64,000 nt of DNA from Chaetoceros tenuissimus (Eukaryota > Bacillariophyta > Thalassiosirophyceae > Chaetocerotales > Chaetocerotaceae), in the NCBI GenBank assembly GCA_021927905.1, contig BLLK01000020.1:930001-994000 (forward strand), in the 5' to 3' direction. The first letter of the stretch is position 1. Each line of letters opens with the position of its first letter. The position numbers and the translations under genes are program-made. The notes below the pieces were generated by a model. It did not search any database. It was not told where the DNA came from and saw nothing but the letters and a program-made list of their open reading frames with translations. Shown in pieces: positions 9,586 through 19,901 of the stretch.

Positions 9586-10094
9586 TTCAACTCAATTCCT
9601 CTCTTGGAAAGCTTGGTCTCCTCATCGAAGGAGTCCCATCCGAAGTCAAGAGCTCCGTTACGGAAGTCACCTGGGAACTCAGCCTCTCCAGTAACATCCT
9701 TCATTACGAAAAGCTCGAGGAATCCAACGAAAGCTACAATCTGAAGAAGTCCAGCTTGTGGGATAGCGTTAACTGCTGCCCATCCATCTGGGATAGAGTC
9801 GAAGGAGGTTCCAGAGTAGTCAATGTCTCCTGGAAGGTGAACTCCAGCACGGGTGATGATGTTTCCAAGGAATGCAAGCTGAGCAATACGTCCGTGCTTT
9901 ACCTCAACGTAACGAAGGCGGTCGAAACGTTCTTGGTCAGCATCATCAAGAAGTCCAAGAGGATCGAAGAATCCAAGTGGTGGCTGTACTCCAAGCTCAG
10001 ACTCGAAAGCGTTAAGAGCAGTGGAGGTTTGTGCTACCTGGGAAGGAGCGAAAGCAGCAGCAGATGCGATAAGGGATGCAAGAATAAGCTTCAT
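9498..10094 (-). CDS. Fucoxanthin-chlorophyll a/c binding protein (Lhcf-type antenna)
   Basis: A 198-aa thylakoid antenna protein. The N-terminus MKLILASLIASAAAFAPSQ is a signal peptide ending in the ASAFAP motif, the diatom mark for import into the complex plastid. Helix 1 carries the chlorophyll-binding ExxHGR motif (EVKHGRIAQLAF) and helix 3 carries the matching ELNNGRAAMMG motif. Membrane helix 2 lies at about residues 105-125 (LLQIVAFVGFLELFV). The length and the spacing of the three helices fit the Lhcf class of diatom FCPs, which harvest light with fucoxanthin and chlorophylls a and c. The gene has no intron. Its codon use is strongly biased (GGA, CTT, AAG), as expected for a highly expressed gene. 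A broken copy of its 3' end lies just downstream. Confidence 0.97.
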   Translation of the reverse strand: MKLILASLIASAAAFAPSQVAQTSTALNAFESELGVQPPLGFFDPLGLLDDADQERFDRLRYVEVKHGRIAQLAFLGNIITRAGVHLPGDIDYSGTSFDSIPDGWAAVNAIPQAGLLQIVAFVGFLELFVMKDVTGEAEFPGDFRNGALDFGWDSFDEETKLSKRGIELNNGRAAMMGILGLMVHEQLGGSIPIVGEM

Positions 10095-10477
10095 GTTGAT
10101 TGATTACGTTTGAGTTTTGTGTTTTTTAAATTTGTGAGAAGAAAATGAAGCTTTTGTGTTCCAATGCATTGGATTTCCGTTCTCGGATCTTCACGCTGAG
10201 AAGACTTCAAGGTGTCAGAAAGGCCTAAAAACAAGCCTACGTGGATTGAATTTTGGATATTTGGAATCTTTTCGGTGTTCCGGGTGTTCAAAGACCCGGC
10301 TTAATTTAAGGTAGCTAGGTACTTACTCTTAATTAGCGCTGCTCACTGCTAATGGATGAGAGCGAGCGAGCAGCATTGTTGTTTGTTGGTGGTGGCTTCT
10401 GCTTGTTTGTCGTCTGCTGCGAGCATGTAATATGAAAAGATATTGCATTTATAAGTGTCATACAAGGTTTATATTGT
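10095..10477. other. FCP promoter region
   Basis: This 383-bp gap lies between the FCP start and the stop of the next leftward gene, so it carries the FCP promoter and 5' UTR. Apart from the CCAAT palindrome at 10161, it has a GC-richer segment near 10265-10300 (GTGTTCCGGGTGTTC, AAAGACCCGG). No RNA gene is visible. Confidence 0.5.
10161..10172. promoter_or_regulatory. CCAATGCATTGG palindrome in the FCP promoter
   Basis: A perfect 12-bp palindrome made of two CCAAT boxes facing each other, starting 67 bp upstream of the FCP ATG. CCAAT is the NF-Y core. The position suits a proximal promoter element, but function is inferred from sequence and location only. Confidence 0.4.
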
Positions 10478-11869
10478 TTATTGAAAGAGCACAGTCAAGA
10501 ATTCCATTAAACTTCTCCAAAAGGAAATGGAAAGTATTTGTTTCAGACTGATTTTGAAAATATGAGGTGCAATCTTTGGAAGTGTCATTGCTGCAGCAAC
10601 TCCAAGGGCTGTAAATATTTGACGTTTGATCATTAACCTTTGCAAACTTTGCACATCTGTGCTCTTCAGACTCTTCATTACGTTTCTAGTTTGCACCTTT
10701 TCCTTAGAGCAATCCATCATATCATCCAATTCATCACAAAGTTCTCTCTCCAACCAACTTCTATAGATGATATCTTGCTGTAGTTTATCAACATTTGCTT
10801 GCTCAGCTTTCTCGTCATTATTCTTAACTTCTTGCATTGCGATAGGAGACTCTACCTCTACTGCGGTAAAAACACTTACTTCATCACTTTGCTCCATGTC
10901 CACTGTCGAGTTGACTTCATCATTCTCTTCTATGGAATCCATTTTCAATTCGTTATAAGTATTGATTTCCATTGTTTTCTCAGAAGAATTCAGTGATTCG
11001 GGTGGATTAGATTCATCTTCGGAATCTGCATTTACTACTTCGTCTTCAATTTCTACGAGTACATGCCCTTCAGTTTCTTGAGATTCGTCACTTTCCGTAG
11101 TTGTCTCGAACGTTTCATGCAATGGCTCTTTCAACTGACCTTCAGCGGAGACATCTATAGACACACCATTCGAGTTTTGAAATAAGTTGTAGTTATTCCC
11201 AATCAAGATTCCTCCAACAACCAACATAATTGTGATACTCTGTATCTGAATCCATCGGAAACTTCGATTACTAAGCAATTCAGACTGTAATTTTGTTTCT
11301 TGCAGCATATTTTTCATTTGTTCGTCTTTCTCAAGTAACAGCTGTTTCAAAGCATTGATATCTTCTGAAGTTGACTTGTCACATGTATCATGAGGTGAAT
11401 CCGTTCTTTCAATTTTGACATAGTCGGCAGGTCGAGAAATAGTAGAAGCAGCTGCAGTACTGATATCATCTCGCGACACATAACTCGCTACAGATTCCAT
11501 TTCTGAAAGAGTCATTGCGATATTTCTGAGCAGTTGAGCATTTCGATCTGTGTTGAATGATGAATTTGTATGTTGACAAGTAGTATTTGTCTCTTCTTCA
11601 TGAATGGTTTTCTGTTCCTTCAAAGCTGTCAATTGTTTCATAATCGCAACAACAGCCTTATATGCCTTGACAAATTCTGCTTTTTTCCTCCGTGCATCTC
11701 TTTCTGAATTAATTACTCTTGTAGATTCATACTCTGATAATCTCTGTTCAATTGCTCTCAGTTGCCCTTGTAAATCAGATACAGCCTGAGCTAGGGTAGT
11801 TACACTTTTTGCAATGTTTGCAATTCCTACACCCTCGCTTTCACTAGGACTTTTCACCGCATTACTCAT
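10478..11869 (-). CDS. Coiled-coil protein with one membrane helix, unknown function
   Basis: A 463-aa single-exon protein. Residues 15-50 and 55-95 look like coiled coil (LAQAVSDLQGQLRAIEQRL; RKKAEFVKAYKAVVAIMKQL). A third helical stretch at 168-200 runs into a membrane helix at about 207-225 (IQIQSITIMLVVGGILIGN). The segment at 235-360 is acidic and low in complexity. The C-terminal 55 residues are again hydrophobic or amphipathic (FTALGVAAAMTLPKIAPHIF) and may bind membrane. There is no N-terminal signal peptide. The arrangement recalls tethering or membrane-shaping proteins, but I recognise no family. Confidence 0.7.
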   Translation of the reverse strand: MSNAVKSPSESEGVGIANIAKSVTTLAQAVSDLQGQLRAIEQRLSEYESTRVINSERDARRKKAEFVKAYKAVVAIMKQLTALKEQKTIHEEETNTTCQHTNSSFNTDRNAQLLRNIAMTLSEMESVASYVSRDDISTAAASTISRPADYVKIERTDSPHDTCDKSTSEDINALKQLLLEKDEQMKNMLQETKLQSELLSNRSFRWIQIQSITIMLVVGGILIGNNYNLFQNSNGVSIDVSAEGQLKEPLHETFETTTESDESQETEGHVLVEIEDEVVNADSEDESNPPESLNSSEKTMEINTYNELKMDSIEENDEVNSTVDMEQSDEVSVFTAVEVESPIAMQEVKNNDEKAEQANVDKLQQDIIYRSWLERELCDELDDMMDCSKEKVQTRNVMKSLKSTDVQSLQRLMIKRQIFTALGVAAAMTLPKIAPHIFKISLKQILSISFWRSLMEFLTVLFQ

Positions 11870-12392
11870 TGATTAATTGAACTGAAAATGCACTACCTTG
11901 GATCAATTGAAAATACAGAAATATATAAGTTGGTACCATACAAGTATGGTAGTACTATCCAAAGGATGCTTTCATGTTTTGATGATGTGTGTAACACCAA
12001 TTTAAATAAGGTAACGGTATACTCCAACGGCAATTGAAAGTGTCACAATATGATTGTCAAAAGGCACTAATTTAAAAGGTGCACGAAAAATTGGAAATCT
12101 CTCAGATTCAATTCATTCATTTCAACTCGCACTGAGTTATTAAAAAATCAAATAATATCTATTCTTGTTTAATGTATCTATTTTTATTGTATTTATATTT
12201 CTATATGTTCATGTGGATACATATACGTGTCAGTAGAATAGTAGAATATATCATTCAAAGAAGAGGTAGTAAAACTGGCTCCTCTTCATCATTTCACTCC
12301 TTCGTATACTTGTATGAGTTTCTTCCTCCTTAATGTGATGATTATATGGCTTTCATAACATCTCTCTAGCTAGCTATCTGGGTATATGAGAA
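11870..12392. other. AT-rich intergenic spacer
   Basis: This 523-bp region holds the promoter of the leftward coiled-coil gene and the 3' flank of the small gene ending at 12393. It is very AT-rich around 12140-12220. Nothing else is recognisable. Confidence 0.5.
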
Positions 12393-13017
12393 TTACTTGT
12401 CGATACCACCAGAAGAATCTTGATCTCCTTGGTCTCGTCCATCATACAATTCTTTGAAGGACTGTACTGAGCGGCTCCTGCCACGCTGTATCCTGTGTAC
12501 CATTAAAGATGAGGTTAGATTCATAGGATTTTAAGATTAGAGATTCCATACAAGAAATATGGGAATAAGAACCGTATCCCAACGATCACATTAGAGATGA
12601 AGAATCTTACCTATTGTACATAGCCACTGTTTGTTGTTGATATTCGTATCTCAATTGGCTCATGGCCAGAGTCTCCTTATTCTCGTATTCGCTGCTTTTA
12701 ACACTACTGATTGCTATAGGGGATGATTTCTTTAGTTGCAGAGGTAAGAACTTGCTCTTGTTGTTTTCATTATCACTGACATTGCTTGATGATTCACTAC
12801 ACATGTTGTGAATATTCATTGGTAAAAAGATTGCTGTTTTGATCTTGATTTGTGAATAGACCGGGGTCACTGGTATTGAGGTTGGTTTTGTACTTCTGTT
12901 GGAAATCAGGAAGTTTTGTTTTATGATGATTCGGAAGTATTGAGTACTTACTAGGGTACATTCCGGAGTATGTTCATTGATGGTGGAGAAGAAAGATTGT
13001 ATATTTTGTATTTTCAT
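12393..13017 (-). CDS. Small two-exon protein, unknown function
   Basis: The exon 13017-12611 joins to 12492-12393 across a 118-bp intron (12610-12493). The donor is AATAG/GTAAG and the acceptor CACAG/GATAC. The joined frame reads through MYNR to IQRGRSRSVQSFKELYDG and ends GGIDK at a TAA (12395-12393). The predicted C-terminus, Arg-rich then Gly/Asp-rich, looks protein-like. The start is uncertain. The outermost ATG at 13017 gives about 168 aa. The stretch around 12945-12890 has a good donor (CTA/GTAAGT) and a good acceptor (TTTCCAACAG), so an additional intron is possible, or translation may start at the inner Met near 12820 (MNIHNMCSESS), giving about 100 aa. No family is recognised. Confidence 0.5.
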
Positions 13018-13536
13018 GATGAATCTCTATGTCAAAAAAGTCATACAAACTTTAACTTCCGGGCTTACAAGCGAATGTTGAATCTTCGTAGGGTCATTGT
13101 CTACTCTACGTCAAGATCACGTAGAAGTCGCGTCAAGCCTACGTCATTTATTTAAGAGATTTCGGGGTGGCTTGTGAACACTGGAGGAATGCGGAAGGAC
13201 TAAAACCTCTTGCAGGATTTGATTTTGTATGAAGGATTCAATCAATTATTGTGCTATCCAATCAGGGGCTCTCATTTCTTCGTCCATAAATTACTGAATC
13301 ATCCGATGAGATGTCAGCAAAAACAAATACTTACTATATTTCCATTTCCATGACTATCTTGGAGTCGTCATTGGAAATAAGTGCTAGACTTCGTATGTAA
13401 TGTAGGTGCAGAGTTCAAAATGTATAAACCAAGTCATTGTTTATCAAACAAGCAATATTTAGTTTTAAAAGCGATCTGGCATCAATCTATGCAACTCAAA
13501 ACTGAAATCCACTCTTTTTTCTTTTTTTTTCTAACT
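13018..13536. other. Intergenic region upstream of the small gene and downstream of PABP
   Basis: This 519-bp stretch contains the bZIP-like cluster at 13108-13146 and the 3' flank of the PABP gene, including a T-rich tract at 13514-13530 that may belong to the PABP 3' UTR. No other gene is visible. Confidence 0.5.
13108..13146. promoter_or_regulatory. Cluster of three CO2/cAMP-response-like elements
   Basis: ACGTCA occurs at 13108-13113 and 13141-13146, with GCGTCA (reverse of TGACGC) at 13130-13135: three hexamers in 39 bp, all in one orientation, with spacings of 22 and 11 bp. TGACGT, ACGTCA and TGACGC are the three elements described for the CO2/cAMP-responsive carbonic anhydrase promoter of Phaeodactylum, bound by bZIP factors. 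They lie 90-130 bp upstream of the outer ATG of the small leftward gene. Function is inferred. Confidence 0.4.
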
Positions 13537-15501
13537 CTACTCTGAAGCAGTATGAGCCTCAAGTACTAGCAATGCTTCAGTGATCTTGGAGTTCAATGCA
13601 TCAGGACTCTCAAGAAGATGAAGAAGCTCTGAGTTGTCCATCTCAAGGAGCATACCTGTGATCTTTCCTGCAAGCTCTGGCTGGGTGTTGTGGATAAGAG
13701 GATACAATCTCTCTCCAATCATGTTCTTTTGCATTTCTGGAGAAGCAGATGCAAGAGCAGCAGCGGTCAATGGCTCATGTGGAGCTGGTGGAGCAGCCTG
13801 TTGTGGCTGAGGAGCTGGTGGTTGCTGTGGCATTGGTGCTGGTGGCATTCCTTGTCCAGCATTACGTGCCTGCTGGTTGAACTTGATTCCAGGCTGTCCT
13901 CCTTGAGATCCACGTCCTCCGCGTCCACCACGACCTCCACGTCCTGGCATGTTCTGGTATCCAGGCATTGGGTATCCCCCACGAGGCTGTTGCATCATTG
14001 GGTATCCTCCACGTCCAGGACCTCCGCGTCCTCCCATCATTTGTGGCATCATTGGGTATGCAGGTTGCATACTTCCTCCTGGTCCAGGTCTGTACATTGG
14101 CATGTTAGGGTATCCCATTGGTCCCATAGGTCCACGTCCCATAGGCCCTTGTGGTCCTCTCTGGTGCTGAGCCTCAAGTTGTGCTCTACGAACCTCCTTT
14201 CTTTGTGCAAGAGCAACAAAGATTGGCTTGTTTCCAATGATCTTTCCATTCATTTCATTTACAGCACGAGTAGCTTCCTCTGGGGTAGAGTAGCATACGA
14301 AACCGAATCCCTTGGAACGCTCAGTCTTGAGGTCCTTCATTACGCGAGCAGAAGTGATGGTTCCCATAGTTGCGAATTCATCACGGAGCATATCATCAGT
14401 AACAGTCTCATCAAGGTTCTTAACGTAAAGATTAACTCCTTGGAATTTTGAAATACGGTCCATCTTTTCAGCTTGGAACTTTGCTGTAAGCTCACGCTCA
14501 CGTTCACTCTTCTTTTGTGCACGTCCAACGTAAAGTTCTTGCTTCACAGTTTCTCCATCAACAGTGGTCTCAACTTCTTTTCCATTGAGAGCTTCGATAG
14601 CTGCAACAGCTGCGTCGTGTTCAGCAAAGTTAACGAAACCGAATCCAAGACTACCAGGTTCATCCTTTTCTTCCTCAGCTGGCTTTTCTTCCTCGGTTGC
14701 TTCCTCCTTCTTCTCGCCATCAGCGGATTCAGCAATAGCTTCGTCCTCCTTTGGAACTCTCTTCTTACGCTTGTTCTTAATTCCCATTGTAACAGCAGCA
14801 GAGACAACTTCTCCAAATTTAGCGAATTCTTCATTGAGCTTCGCAGAATCCCACTCAAATGGAATATTCTTGATGTAAAGGTTAGTGAAGTCATTCTGTC
14901 CAGGACGAGTGCTGCGACTCATGAATGCTCCAACTTGTACCTCCTGTCCATCAAGGAGCATACCATCAAGTTTTTCGATAGCAGCCTTGGCAGCCTCATC
15001 AGTTTCATAGTGTACGTATCCATATCCTTTGGAAGCTCCAGTCTCTCTGTCAGTGACAACCTTACAGGAGAGAATGTTTCCAAAGAGAGAAAAGGTATCG
15101 TACAATTGCTTGTTGTCAATGGACTCGTTCAAGTTCTTGACAAAGATGTTACCAACTCCAGAGCGACGAAGGGATGGATCTCTCTGACTCCACATGATAC
15201 GGCATGGTCTTCCCTTGATATCAGTGAAATTCATAGAGTCAAGAGCACGCTCTGCATCAGCCATCTGATGGAAATTAACGTAGGCATAGCCGAGGGAGCG
15301 ACGGGTGACAGCATCACGACATACGCGGATGGAAGCTACTGCTCCTACAGCGTTGAAGACCTCAAAGAGGAGTCCCTCATTTACATCAGGTGCAAGGTCT
15401 CCGACGTAAAGAGATGCGTTCTGGAAGGATCCTCCCTCTGGACCGGTTTGCTCAGCAGCTCCAGTGTTTGCAGTTTCAGGCTTGGTTGCTTCAGTAGACA
15501 T
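13537..15501 (-). CDS. Cytoplasmic poly(A)-binding protein
   Basis: A 654-aa single-exon protein with the full PABP layout. RRM1 is at about 29-105 (LYVGDLAPDV, LGYAYVNF), RRM2 at 117-194 (IFVKNLNESI, KGYGYVHY), RRM3 at 206-330 (LYIKNIPFEW, LGFGFVNF) and RRM4 at 356-433 (LYVKNLDETV, KGFGFVCY). A Pro/Gly/Met-rich linker carries RGG repeats at 491-531. The C-terminal MLLE/PABC domain is at 577-650 (QKNMIGERLYPLI, KITGMLLEMDNSELLHLL). PABP coats mRNA poly(A) tails and recruits translation and decay factors through MLLE. RRM3 contains a charged insert at about 241-284 that is unusual. Codon use is strongly biased, as in the FCP gene, consistent with high expression. Confidence 0.97.
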   Translation of the reverse strand: MSTEATKPETANTGAAEQTGPEGGSFQNASLYVGDLAPDVNEGLLFEVFNAVGAVASIRVCRDAVTRRSLGYAYVNFHQMADAERALDSMNFTDIKGRPCRIMWSQRDPSLRRSGVGNIFVKNLNESIDNKQLYDTFSLFGNILSCKVVTDRETGASKGYGYVHYETDEAAKAAIEKLDGMLLDGQEVQVGAFMSRSTRPGQNDFTNLYIKNIPFEWDSAKLNEEFAKFGEVVSAAVTMGIKNKRKKRVPKEDEAIAESADGEKKEEATEEEKPAEEEKDEPGSLGFGFVNFAEHDAAVAAIEALNGKEVETTVDGETVKQELYVGRAQKKSERERELTAKFQAEKMDRISKFQGVNLYVKNLDETVTDDMLRDEFATMGTITSARVMKDLKTERSKGFGFVCYSTPEEATRAVNEMNGKIIGNKPIFVALAQRKEVRRAQLEAQHQRGPQGPMGRGPMGPMGYPNMPMYRPGPGGSMQPAYPMMPQMMGGRGGPGRGGYPMMQQPRGGYPMPGYQNMPGRGGRGGRGGRGSQGGQPGIKFNQQARNAGQGMPPAPMPQQPPAPQPQQAAPPAPHEPLTAAALASASPEMQKNMIGERLYPLIHNTQPELAGKITGMLLEMDNSELLHLLESPDALNSKITEALLVLEAHTASE

Positions 15502-16327
15502 TGTTATTTAATTTTTCAAAAAAAGGTTGATTGAATTCGAATTGCGAAGTAGTTATAAGATTGATGATCTGCCAGATCGATATGTAACCAAATGATTTGC
15601 TTTTTCTACGTAGGAGATGAAAAGTGAGTTAGTTCATTGCATAGGAAAAGCAAAGGCAGGTTGGTGCTTGTTGGTTGGCTTGGGTTCCAACGAAAAGCTA
15701 GCTGGAAAGCATTCTGGCTTTGAGAAAGGAGCGGTCGAGATTGAAAGGGGGGTTTGTTACTGTTACTGTTACTAACGAGTGGCCAGTTTTTGATAAAATG
15801 AATGGCTGGAGAGGGTCTTGACTCATAACCCGTGGAAGTCATTTCTTCTTCTCTACCAGCAACGGTTTCTTGGAACATCCCAATTGAACTCTACTGCTGG
15901 AGAATGCTTCGATCCTATGCTAGAATTTCTTGTTTGCAATCAATCTTTTGCACACCATTCTCTTTTTTTTTACTTACGTTTGTTTTTTGTGGTCTAAAAG
16001 ACTCGTCTTACTAGTCTTAACTAAGTAGAAGTTAAGCGCTTTTTTCTAGTTTTTTTGAGTTGATGATGTTGCTTTGTTTGTTGCTGCTTCCTTAGCAGCT
16101 GGTGGCTGGTGGCGTGCATGAAGGAAGTTGTGTGGGACTGGCTGGAGTCTTATAGCCAGATTGACATGCAACAAGGCTATTTCTTATGCAGCTAGTTGGA
16201 ATTGAAGGATGGATACATTGACAGACGACAAAGGCATCATTATTCTTTTGTTTTTGTAGTTTTCGTGTTGTCCTGTCTCCGCAAGCTCTTTGTACACACA
16301 AAGAAATGTTGAAATCTATAACCCTAT
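15502..16327. other. Long intergenic region upstream of PABP
   Basis: This 826-bp region includes the PABP promoter and the 3' flank of the next leftward gene. It has three tandem TGTTAC units at 15755-15772 and T-rich tracts near 15960 and 16045. Open frames of 60-90 codons on either strand have no protein-like features. No RNA gene is recognised. Confidence 0.5.
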
Positions 16328-19300
16328 TTATTTCTTATCGTTCTTATTAAATGCAACTAATGGTTTCTTCGTTGGATACCTTTTGGATGAAGGTGTGAAG
16401 AAGCCATGAATACCAGTAGCCTTGGAAATCTGTTTCCTTTCATCTCTAAAGGGAACATTTTCTCGTCTCTCATGTCTTTTTGGAGTGAAAAATCCATGAA
16501 TTCCAGTTACTTGAGAAATTTGCTTTCTCACACTTCGTAATGGAACGTTGCGTTTTTGTATTTTTGGTTTTCCATCAGGGAATTGTGGTTCCTTTAGTTC
16601 CAAGGAGGGCTTTTCTTGATCAACTTCATTATCGTCTTTCACTTCCTCTTCTATTTTGTCATTAGAAGATGTCATATCCGAAACTTCCTCTTTCTCTTTA
16701 TTCTCTTCACAAGCTTCCACTGCTTCATCATCAAAACTTTCTTTCTCGTTAGTAATAGAGGAAGAGTCTTCGTCGTCTTCTACTTCTTCATCATCATTTT
16801 CTTCTACTTCCAACTCAGAACTTTCATCCAAGTCCATGTAGTCTTCTTGCTCCCCTCCTCTTGCATTCACAATCTCATTTTCAGATGACTCAGCATCTTC
16901 CAAGTCCCAGCCTTCATCAAACTTTTGCTCATGGTAAGTTGGTGTCTCTTCCTCCAATGGCTCTTGCTCTTCTACTATTGGTGACTCTTCGTCATCATAG
17001 GACTCAAATGTAGGCGTCTCGACTTGGTTGCAATCTGTTGATGGACATGGAACAGGCTCTTCGTTTGTACTGTAACCTTGTTCAGACTCTGTTGGAAGTT
17101 GGTACTGACTGTAAATTTTCTCTTCATTATACTCTTCTTGAGTAGTTTCTCCAGATTGTTGATACTCATATCCGTACCTCTGATGCTGATACATTTCATC
17201 ATCGTCGACCGGCTCTTGTGACATTGGTGGTGGAGGAGGTGGTGGCGGCTGAAATTTCTCCTCATGAATATCCTCCGACGAAACTTGACGAGAGTCTAAC
17301 TCTTGGTTTAAACTTTCAATTGCATATTCTTTTGATTCTAATTGCTCCTTCAACTCCTCTAATTGTGCAGTTGCAACAGACAACTGTGATTCAAGATCGA
17401 CAATCTTTTCAGCTCCAAAGTCTTTTTCGTAGGTTAGTTCCTCAAGATCTTTTTGAAGTGAGAAAATTATATCAGCCGATTTACTAATCATTCCATCTTG
17501 TTCCTCTAATTTCTTTTTGGTTTCTTCTTCTAGAACTTTCAAGTTGTCAAGATCCTTTTCTCTAGCAACAAGATCACTAAGCGTCTCACGACTCTTGGTT
17601 TCTGCCTCTTCCAATTCTGATTCTAGTTTCGAAATAGTGTTTTTGAGTTCATCAATACTATCAGTCAGAGTAGATACCTCTAATTCGAGTTTGGTAGTTC
17701 GATCTAATAACTCCGCTTTCTCTTCTTCGAGTGCCTCCTTTTCTTCACTAACAAGCTTCATCTCATTTTGTAGACTGTCCATTTCAATTTCCATAGCAGC
17801 AGTCTTGTTTACCAGTTCTTCACACTTTTCTTCTCTAATAGCAATATCTCTTCTTGCCATGGCAAATGAAGCAAGTCTTTCCTCAAGTTGGTCGACATAA
17901 ACACTGATCATGGACATGCGAGAGTCAGTTTCATTAATCTGACTATCCTTGAGTCTAAGTTTTTCATTGAATGATGCCAATTCCTTGGTATGATTTGTTT
18001 TCAATCCCTCAATTTCCCCTTCCAGCGTTTTTACATTCTTCTTCGCCACCTTTAAGTCTCCTAAAAGCTTCTTAGTCTTTGGAGCTTCTTCCTTCATTTC
18101 CTTTTGCAATTGCCTCAAAGCTGCCTTCAAAACAACCTTATCTTCTTCAAAAACCGCAACTCTATCATTCAATTCATCAATCAATGAATCACGAGATTCT
18201 ACCATTTCAGCAATTGCAGAATTATTTTGCTGAGTCATTGCAAGTGCTTCCTCAAGCTCTTCCACATTTGCCCTTTCTGCTTGAAGTGCATTTAACAGTG
18301 TAGATCGCGCTTGTTCCTATAATTCAAAATGCGTCAGAATTGAGAATGGAAAAGCAATCCATAAACTAACCTCCTACATAAAATACAAGACGTACCTGAA
18401 GTTTCTCAAGTTCTTCATCACTTTCATCTGTAGTATCATCATCATATCCCCAACCAAACAACCATGCAAAGAATCCCTTACTTTTCTGACTCTTTTTTCT
18501 TGCAACTTCAGCTTGATATTCTTCCTTTTGTTTCTCCAATCTAGCCATCTCAATACCACAAGCCATACTCTCCAATTCCCTCTCCTTCTTTTTCAATTTC
18601 TGTTTCAAAACTGAAATTTCCTCTTGTTGACAATTACTTTTCTCATTCCAGTCTCTACACTGTTCCTCCAAACTAACAATATTACTTTGTATTTGATGAA
18701 TGGTTTCTCCCAATTTGGTACAATTGGCTTTAAACTCCAAAGCAGCATTGGATTCCGCACTCGCATACGCTTCAGCATCAGCAACTTGTTCCATTAACAA
18801 ATCAATTTGTGATTGATGCAATTCATTGGTACGTTCCGATTCTACAAGTGTTGAAGTTAGATTTTGAATCTGTGTGTATAAATCTTGTTGAGTGTTTACT
18901 AAATGATCAATTTCAGATTGGTAATCGTAGTACTGGTTTGGTGCATTGTATTCGTAGTTGTTGTCCATCTCTGGATGTTCCCATTGTTGCGGTTGTGGAT
19001 AATGCCATCCTTGTGGCGGTGGTGGCATATTTGGCCCATTGTTCCAATGCTGATTGGGAAATTCTTCAACCTTCTCTTGTTGCTGCGTGTTGGTCTGTTG
19101 TTGAGGAGGCGGTGGTGTTTTCTTGGAAGCATCTTTACCATCATCACTTTTATCATTTGCATTCTTGGGTGGTGGCGGTGGAGGAGGCATAAATGCTTTA
19201 TTCGGTAGTCCGCTATTCATGATTTGAGGAGGAGGCGGTTGAGACATGTTGCCTTGACTTTCATGTTGATCTTCATCTTCTGGAATGTTTGCACCAACAA

Positions 19301-19433
19301 TTTTACTAAACCAGCCTGGTCCCTTTGAAGGAGTGGATGGTACCGACGATGCATTTACTTGTGAAGTCGACGAGATGAATATAGCAGTCGAAAAAAGTAG
19401 CACATGTGCTACTAAAATTCTTTGAAACATCAT
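16328..19433 (-). CDS. Secreted/endomembrane long coiled-coil protein with C-terminal twin GIHGFFTP motif
   Basis: Two exons, 19433-18396 and 18316-16328, with a 79-bp intron (donor CTTCAG/GTACG, acceptor ATTATAG/GAAC). The junction is in phase (EKLQ then EQARSTLLNAL), giving about 1008 aa. Residues 1-28 form a signal peptide (ILVAHVLLFSTAIFISS). Next come proline runs (PPPPPPP), then a long coiled coil from about 170 to 690, broken near 325 by a WLFGWGYDDD segment. A second proline run is followed by a highly acidic tail. The last 75 residues hold two copies of a motif: VRKQISQVTGIHGFFTP and ERKQISKATGIHGFFTP, each with a basic flank. No enzyme domain is visible. A structural role in the secretory path, cell wall or silica vesicle is possible but unproven. 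Confidence 0.85.
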
Positions 19434-19901
19434 TTTGAGAATGCTTTCTTGTTAAGTGAATGAATTTGCCGCAGTGCTTCCTAATAGATATAAGATGAAC
19501 TCAGTTGCTCTTTGCTTTTATTTCCTTTCAATGAGACTCAAACTAATTTCAGTTCAACAGTTGACTATCTTATCTGTAGCTGTAGTTTCAGGCCTACTAT
19601 GAATATATAGATACCTATTCCTTTTGTGTGCTTGAAACTGGTTCACTGATGCAATCAATGAAGCAACTGTCGTTTTTGATGTATCTTTTTTGACTGAAAC
19701 GCGTGGAAGCTGATGTAGATGATGTACGTACTAACATACTTAGCCAATTACAAAGATGGGACTCAGTGGTGCTTTCGCAGCCAAGGAAACAGACAACAAA
19801 AAACGGAGGACAGAGGTGAACAAAACCAAATCGAGAGATATTGAAACTATTATATATCACATTCCATCTCTTGCTAATGACATTGGATCTTTTCTTCCAA
19901 C
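19434..19901. other. Divergent intergenic spacer
   Basis: This 468-bp spacer separates the starts of the leftward coiled-coil gene and the rightward dioxygenase, so both promoters lie here. No motif stands out. Confidence 0.5.

Noticed and set aside
9492-10103. 203-codon open frame opposite the FCP gene
   Set aside because: Same cause: strong codon bias of the FCP gene. The product has no protein-like features.
14473-15534. Long open frame (353 codons) on the strand opposite PABP, and a 253-codon one at 13690-14451
   Set aside because: PABP is a certain gene with biased codons; its codon choice leaves the opposite strand free of stops. The opposite-strand products are Ser/Leu-rich and match nothing.
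15606-15878. 90-codon leftward frame upstream of PABP
   Set aside because: Low-complexity Ser/Pro/Asn composition and position in the PABP promoter suggest chance.
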